A stretch of DNA of 64,000 nucleotides from Prorocentrum cordatum (taxonomy: Eukaryota; Sar; Dinophyceae; Prorocentrales; Prorocentraceae): positions 1 to 64,000 of the forward strand of contig CAUYUJ010014196.1 of NCBI GenBank assembly GCA_963575745.1, written 5' to 3'. Of this stretch, positions 60,801 through 64,000 are shown piece after piece. The position numbers and the translations under genes were made by a program. The notes below the pieces were generated by a model, which made no database searches, was not told the DNA's origin, and saw nothing but the letters and a program-made list of their open reading frames with translations. Within the stretch, counting starts at the first letter, position 1. Each line of letters opens with the position of its first letter.

Positions 60801-63585
60801 TGATCTCCCAGCGGCGAACCTCCCTCTGCCTGATCCTCGACCACACCCGGCCCCACATGCACAGGAGGCCGATGGGGCGCCGCCCCAACTGGGGCGGCGG
60901 CTTCGGCAAGAAGACCATGATCGTGAGCCACAGGTCGACCATGACGGGGGACTGCTCCCAGCGGTTCAAGATGGCCACGAAGCGCTCCAGCAGCGCCTCG
61001 CTGAGGAGGAGGAGCGACCGAGGGTGGAAGTTGTCCCAGCCGAGCCCCGTCTGCAGCGGGAAACGCCGAGCCACGTCCCTCACCTGATCCGTGGTGATCG
61101 GCGGGAGGCTTGCATGGACTTGCCACTGGCTCGCCGCCTCCTCCGACTCTCTGGACGGTTTGATCCACAAGCTGAGCCACTCGTTTAAGATGGCCTCCGC
61201 CGCCGCCGAGCCGACTTGCGGCAAATGTCGAGGGTCGCCGGGCTCCTCAACCGCCTGCGATTCGCCGCGCTTCTGCTTGATGAGGCGATGGGCCACTCGG
61301 CCAGGGCCGTCCAATGACTCCGCGCAGAATGCGCGCCAATCTTTGGCCCGCTGCGCTGCGTCAGCCCTGCGCCGCTGTCCAACTTCATCATCAAGCAGCC
61401 CGTCGAACCAGTTGGCCAGCGGGCCGTCCCGGCTGGCCAGCCCAAGCCATTGCAAGCGGGTGCCGCGGACCAAGGCTGGTGCCTCGGAGATCGCCGGCGG
61501 CAGCTCGAGCGCCGAGGCCTGCTCGACAAGCCGGTCGTGCAGCACCTGTCGGCGGGCACGAGACCCGGGCTTCGCTTGACCCCAGCGCCGCAACGCCCGC
61601 CAGCAGCGTTGAAAGCCGGCCCAGGCCTCGGTGCCCGAGGTGTCGAGCTTCCTCTGCCTGGCCACGTGCAGCTCGCTGAGCGGCCGCTGCACCATCTTGA
61701 TGCCTCTGCCGCGGCCCAAGTAGTGCCGTATGCTGGCAGAGTCGACTTCCAGCTTCTTCACCAAATGCCGCTCGGCCAAATCGAACCACCTGCTGCACGC
61801 CATACCTAGGTCGAGCAGCGGCTCCGCTAGCTCGGCCGTCTCGGCCTCAAGAGCCTCAGCCGGCGCCTGCAGCTTCAGGAAGGCCCCCCTCGTCTTGGGC
61901 AGGCAAAACGCCCTCCGAGGGTCCTCGACCCACACCATGGGGGCCGTCCAGAAGTTCTGCAAGCGCATCAAAACGCAGCTGTGTGTCCCCACTGGCGTGT
62001 CGAAGCAGGCAGCTGGCTCCTCGGCCCTGTGCGAGAGGAAAGACGAGGCCACGAAGTAGTCGTACTCCGAAGCCCCGCACGTGGGCGAATCTGAGGCCAG
62101 CAGCACTCCGCCAATTTGGTCCACCCACCTGGATGCCAAGAGGACCTCCGGCTCCACATTCCAGTCGGCACCGATCAGGAACGGCTCGCTGAACTGCCCG
62201 ACGAGGCCACTCACGTACTCCAAGATGTCCATGTTCTCCCCCGCCAGGCCGATGGACGTGACGAGGTAGAGGGACAGCAGGAGCAAGGTAGCGCCGTTAC
62301 CAAGGTGCGCTCGCCTCACAATCACCCGATGGGCCCAGACGTCGTCAATCGCAACGGCTTGGCCCAATGCGATTGAATTGGCCACCGCAATGCCGACTCC
62401 GCCTGAGACCGCCATGCGGCCAGCCCCAGTGCGCTGAACAGGCCCCTGGGCGAGCTGCATACCCTGCCTGGCGCACCATTGGTGAGCGGAGCCGACGGCC
62501 TCCGCGTCGAAAAACCTGGTCTCCTGGACGAACAAGATGTCGGGCCGCCGCCCTCTGGCCTGCAGCCATTCCCCCACCGCCCTGGCCCCCGCCCAAGTGT
62601 CGCCATTGACTGTGCCGACGGTCAGGGCGTCCAGCGACAGGGGCCGAGTAGCTGGCACCGACGAGTCCAGCTCCAGCAGCAACGGGGCCGCCGAAGCGGC
62701 GCTTCCATCCAGCTGCGATGGGGGAGCGGGGACCGACGCCTTGACCGCCACCGCTCCGGGGGCCGCAGGCGCCGCCGCAGACACAGCCCGCGCCCTGGCG
62801 GGCGCCTCTGCGCGCCCGGGCCCAGGCCCAGCGCCCGGCAGCACGCCGGCTCTCGGTGACCCTGGAGGCCCCTCGGCAGCGCCGAGAAGGTCACCGGCCG
62901 CGGCGCCGCCTCCGGGGGCGCCTGCACAGGGCTCGGCGGGGCGCCGCGCGGCCGCGGCAGCGCCAGCAGCGGCTTCGGCAGCGCCCCTGGCGGGCTCGCA
63001 CGGCGCCGGCAGCGCCCCCGGCGGGCTGGCAGGGGCGGCGCGGCGCCTGCCCTGGCCTTCCGCTGCTGGGCGGGCATGGCGCCTTGCGCGACGGGCCATG
63101 CGTGCCTCATGCGCCTCCCCATCGGCAAGCGCGACGCACGAAACCTCGTCGTCGCTGATCTCGATGGGAATCATCTGGTAGCCAGGAGGTGCTGGCAAGG
63201 CCCCTCCTCCGGACCAGAATCCTGCTGCCGAGGACGACGGCGGCTCCCGAGGGCGCTCCGGCTCGCTGGGGAGGCCGCCAGAGCCGCCGGGCAGCACTGC
63301 CAAGGCCGCCCGGCGGGCCGCTTCCGGCGGGGCTGCCGGGCAAGCCGCCGCCGAGCACCAGGAGCCGTGCAGCCACACCCAGCTGACGTCGGGGCTCCGA
63401 TCGAGCCCGACCACCTGCAGGTCAGAGCGGCGCACGAAGTAGACAAACGGCGACGACGCGGCAGAGCCCATCAGACTGCGCGCCATCTGATCTGGTGCAC
63501 CGTCAACTGCTGGGAAGGTGCTCGCAGCCGCTGGGCTGCTGCCGAGAATCGGAAAGACCGTAGCCATCATGACGACGAGGCGCAT
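57844..63585 (-). CDS. LINE ORF2: endonuclease, reverse transcriptase, RNase H polyprotein
   Basis: 1913 codons from ATG at 63585, chosen because it follows the ORF1 stop by four bases. The upstream codons in this frame only shadow ORF1. Residues ~1-310 are a low-complexity Ala/Pro/Gly leader. The apurinic-type endonuclease (~320-550) shows TVNGDTW, FVQETR, GADWNVEP, SEYDYFV and GTHSCV. The reverse transcriptase has FFDLSRFYENV (motif A Asp, ~970), AGCSCATGVV (B, ~1030) and INLVDDVKLH (C, ~1060). A zinc knuckle (CGEPGSLFHRRFACP, ~1400) precedes RNase H: VFTDGSAFEG (~1493), DGEDFAVLQL, HIDCAGTVDC and NRAADLYARQ (~1630), so all four acidic residues appear present. The C-terminus has a finger (FCTTCGSVGH, ~1785) and a charged tail. 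It would nick the target and copy its RNA in place. Confidence 0.9.
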   Translation of the reverse strand: MRLVVMMATVFPILGSSPAAASTFPAVDGAPDQMARSLMGSAASSPFVYFVRRSDLQVVGLDRSPDVSWVWLHGSWCSAAACPAAPPEAARRAALAVLPGGSGGLPSEPERPREPPSSSAAGFWSGGGALPAPPGYQMIPIEISDDEVSCVALADGEAHEARMARRARRHARPAAEGQGRRRAAPASPPGALPAPCEPARGAAEAAAGAAAAARRPAEPCAGAPGGGAAAGDLLGAAEGPPGSPRAGVLPGAGPGPGRAEAPARARAVSAAAPAAPGAVAVKASVPAPPSQLDGSAASAAPLLLELDSSVPATRPLSLDALTVGTVNGDTWAGARAVGEWLQARGRRPDILFVQETRFFDAEAVGSAHQWCARQGMQLAQGPVQRTGAGRMAVSGGVGIAVANSIALGQAVAIDDVWAHRVIVRRAHLGNGATLLLLSLYLVTSIGLAGENMDILEYVSGLVGQFSEPFLIGADWNVEPEVLLASRWVDQIGGVLLASDSPTCGASEYDYFVASSFLSHRAEEPAACFDTPVGTHSCVLMRLQNFWTAPMVWVEDPRRAFCLPKTRGAFLKLQAPAEALEAETAELAEPLLDLGMACSRWFDLAERHLVKKLEVDSASIRHYLGRGRGIKMVQRPLSELHVARQRKLDTSGTEAWAGFQRCWRALRRWGQAKPGSRARRQVLHDRLVEQASALELPPAISEAPALVRGTRLQWLGLASRDGPLANWFDGLLDDEVGQRRRADAAQRAKDWRAFCAESLDGPGRVAHRLIKQKRGESQAVEEPGDPRHLPQVGSAAAEAILNEWLSLWIKPSRESEEAASQWQVHASLPPITTDQVRDVARRFPLQTGLGWDNFHPRSLLLLSEALLERFVAILNRWEQSPVMVDLWLTIMVFLPKPPPQLGRRPIGLLCMWGRVWSRIRQREVRRWEISVDEAFFWGKSGDTAADRAAYVHNLFVVHARRHGMVSGSVFFDLSRFYENVSHMAMKQAAVHYSFDLGLLRSLCALYRGPRRVRWMSATSRAIVPNGTVVAGCSCATGVVKLLTLCVLKAVALETPVCRPINLVDDVKLHAVGGVRTVAAQLVKAVNLVLAAMQQLELPVNTSKTCFMVSDNALLDLLLNDPEWPLDVSLLSETHRDLGGDSLDGSRRRIPIQSARFSEALASASRLRNLGRGKNAFRVFRAGPAAKACWGAPVLGVSNSALRGLRVAAARSHGPLQPGSSLGFSLLFSSSWTSDPLVHLTVAAVKTFVSVWWHRSVSRPVFASAAEDAREILGTKRPWSAVKQPIAALILTLRRIGWDLDLDRDSLVDHRGVAWSLARFSPEFFAMLCRRACWDAIVAEEQSRQSSFVGEWSGPICSRPAQDLLAARASEGWTTHHQRVLRGLLANRYWCQQRFAEKCEDIRPERLRCGEPGSLFHRRFACPAHSAWRREELPCEVREAARFVSCLSGRAQELFSRAVFPDPSAWFGRKAPDPTSCYMHRFNWPADGLMIGSGMHVFTDGSAFEGHLPSLGVAGWAVVVTDGEGVVQSYIWGVVPFSEAPLQAARDGEDFAVLQLVLNAVLCPGSSLHIDCAGTVDCARDPRSAAGPDSMRAHWWAQVHDKLDDCSVCKVPSHCTERDVIDGRLTRVQWLGNRAADLYARQGAEMYRSDYCDRLVIIGCHEIARLVSRYSARQEAMIADAAVFDHVPLDWLRHVDLGSFQVPADADDGGEDEGAGVVEPGSSVVGGERAEVGGEARDEGEALPSPAPPPPPGEEAWALLRPWKARGHSCIEAPVSSTGGAPMDTLVFCTTCGSVGHPGRSWGRSSLVSDCSGSRSDGRERQLAWILRGKHPSRKGGRVGAATSLSDASRTFLASKLGLADVPALGPGPAVERVGVDLVRGLALFGFSSRAQAEELGQRVLDQRKREEADFSDEG

Positions 63586-63589
63586 CAAG

Positions 63590-64000
63590 CTAGAAAGGAG
63601 CGGCACCCGCAGGCCCCTTACCAGCTCCCTTGGACATGGTCGTAACCGCAGCGGCCCTGAACCTCTCAAAGGCCAGCTGCACGCCCTCGTCGGACTCGGG
63701 GACCTGGACCCCAGCCTCGGCGAGCCGCTGCCGCATCTCGCCGACGTCAGACCAGATGGCCGGGGCAGCAGGGACTGGCGGCGGGCCGGCAGCCGCCGAG
63801 CCTGCCCCTCCGCCGCCGCCCCCAGGGGCGCTGCTGGGCACCAGCTGCACCATCTGCTGGGCCGTGCACTGGGGCAGTTGCTGCGCCAGACTCTGCACCA
63901 TGGAGGTCTGGTCAGGCACCTGGACGCCGAGCCCGACAAGCACCGCCGCAAGCTTGTCCGTGTCAAGCTGAAGGACGGAGACTGCCTGGGGAGGCGTCGG
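63590..64000 (-). CDS. LINE ORF1 C-terminal part, runs off window edge
   Basis: 137 codons including the TAG at 63590-63592, open to the right edge. Visible sequence: TDKLAAVLVGLGVQVPDQTS, a Gln-rich helix (QSLAQQLPQCTAQQMVQLVP), a Gly/Ala linker, a second helical block (MRQRLAEAGVQVPESDEG) and FERFRAAAVTTMSKGAGKG. The phrase LGVQVPD / AGVQVPE occurs twice, suggesting two related subdomains. No RNA-recognition or CCHC motif is seen in this part. Position directly before ORF2 is the basis for the ORF1 call. A fused single host protein is unlikely given the adjoining retrotransposon frame. Confidence 0.65.
   Translation of the reverse strand, partial: PTPPQAVSVLQLDTDKLAAVLVGLGVQVPDQTSMVQSLAQQLPQCTAQQMVQLVPSSAPGGGGGGAGSAAAGPPPVPAAPAIWSDVGEMRQRLAEAGVQVPESDEGVQLAFERFRAAAVTTMSKGAGKGPAGAAPF

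Larger units (their letters stand above)
57738..64000 (-). mobile_element. LINE retrotransposon, apparently intact ORF2, 5' end outside window
   Basis: A two-ORF non-LTR retrotransposon. The end of ORF1 (stop at 63590-63592) is followed four bases later by the ORF2 start (63585). ORF2 is 5.7 kb with endonuclease, reverse transcriptase, RNase H and finger domains and no interruption. A ~58-bp 3' untranslated segment and a (TCC)n run follow. It is in the same orientation as the broken LINE to its left. Intact catalytic motifs suggest recent insertion. The 5' untranslated region and the rest of ORF1 are beyond the right edge. Confidence 0.88.

Overview
The window looks like nuclear DNA of a large, repeat-rich eukaryotic genome, most consistent with a dinoflagellate. 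This is an inference. It is GC-rich, has very few protein-coding segments, and holds LINE-type retrotransposons with endonuclease, reverse transcriptase and RNase H, a Helitron, very long triplet and dinucleotide arrays, and dozens of short inverted-repeat elements. Nothing looks bacterial: there are no operons, Shine-Dalgarno sites or densely packed ORFs. I found no dinoflagellate spliced-leader relic, so the assignment rests on overall character. No complete host gene is visible.

Layout. Bases 1-5100 hold small inverted-repeat (MITE-like) elements and an 83-bp tandem array. Bases 5100-7650 are mostly tandem repeats (CT, a 42-bp array, GTGCCCGGG, CCCTATAG and CGACCCACCC arrays). Bases 7900-10520 contain palindromic elements and one probable exon (8732-9381, minus). 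Bases 11860-12455 are a CTC array, followed by a three-copy ~150-bp repeat and a broken LINE 3' fragment (about 13540-14560, minus). Bases 15000-17100 are a mariner-like MITE, a 1.3-kb ATG-rich array and a GATC-rich array. Bases 17180-26900 are a mosaic of MITEs and microsatellites, with one possible acidic exon (17859-18262, plus).

A decayed autonomous Helitron occupies at least 27380-33644 (minus). Its replication initiator, Pif1-type helicase and an unusual C-terminal run of zinc-ribbon repeats lie in one frame, broken by one frameshift and three stop codons. Then come paired ~180-bp TACAGT-ended elements, a 3-kb satellite of ~101-bp units (36080-39150), two GATACG motif clusters and a 90-bp satellite (42540-43740). 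A probable two-exon host gene 3' end (44229-45961, minus) has an ATGT array upstream. Bases 47260-52600 are densely nested MITEs and a ~1.2-kb imperfect palindrome with GTC/GAC triplet arms. Bases 54340-54566 (minus) may be another host exon. From 55191 to the right edge lie two LINEs in tandem on the minus strand: a 5'-incomplete decayed copy, and an intact copy with a 1913-residue ORF2 and the end of ORF1.

How the parts relate. The LINEs supply retrotransposition enzymes, and both are followed within about 60 bp of the stop codon by a pyrimidine (TCC)n tract, which may be their 3' tail. The Helitron encodes a rolling-circle transposase. The many short elements encode nothing and would depend on enzymes elsewhere. 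Several sit at or beside candidate splice sites, which suggests they contribute intron sequence. Family labels W1-W14 are local to this report.
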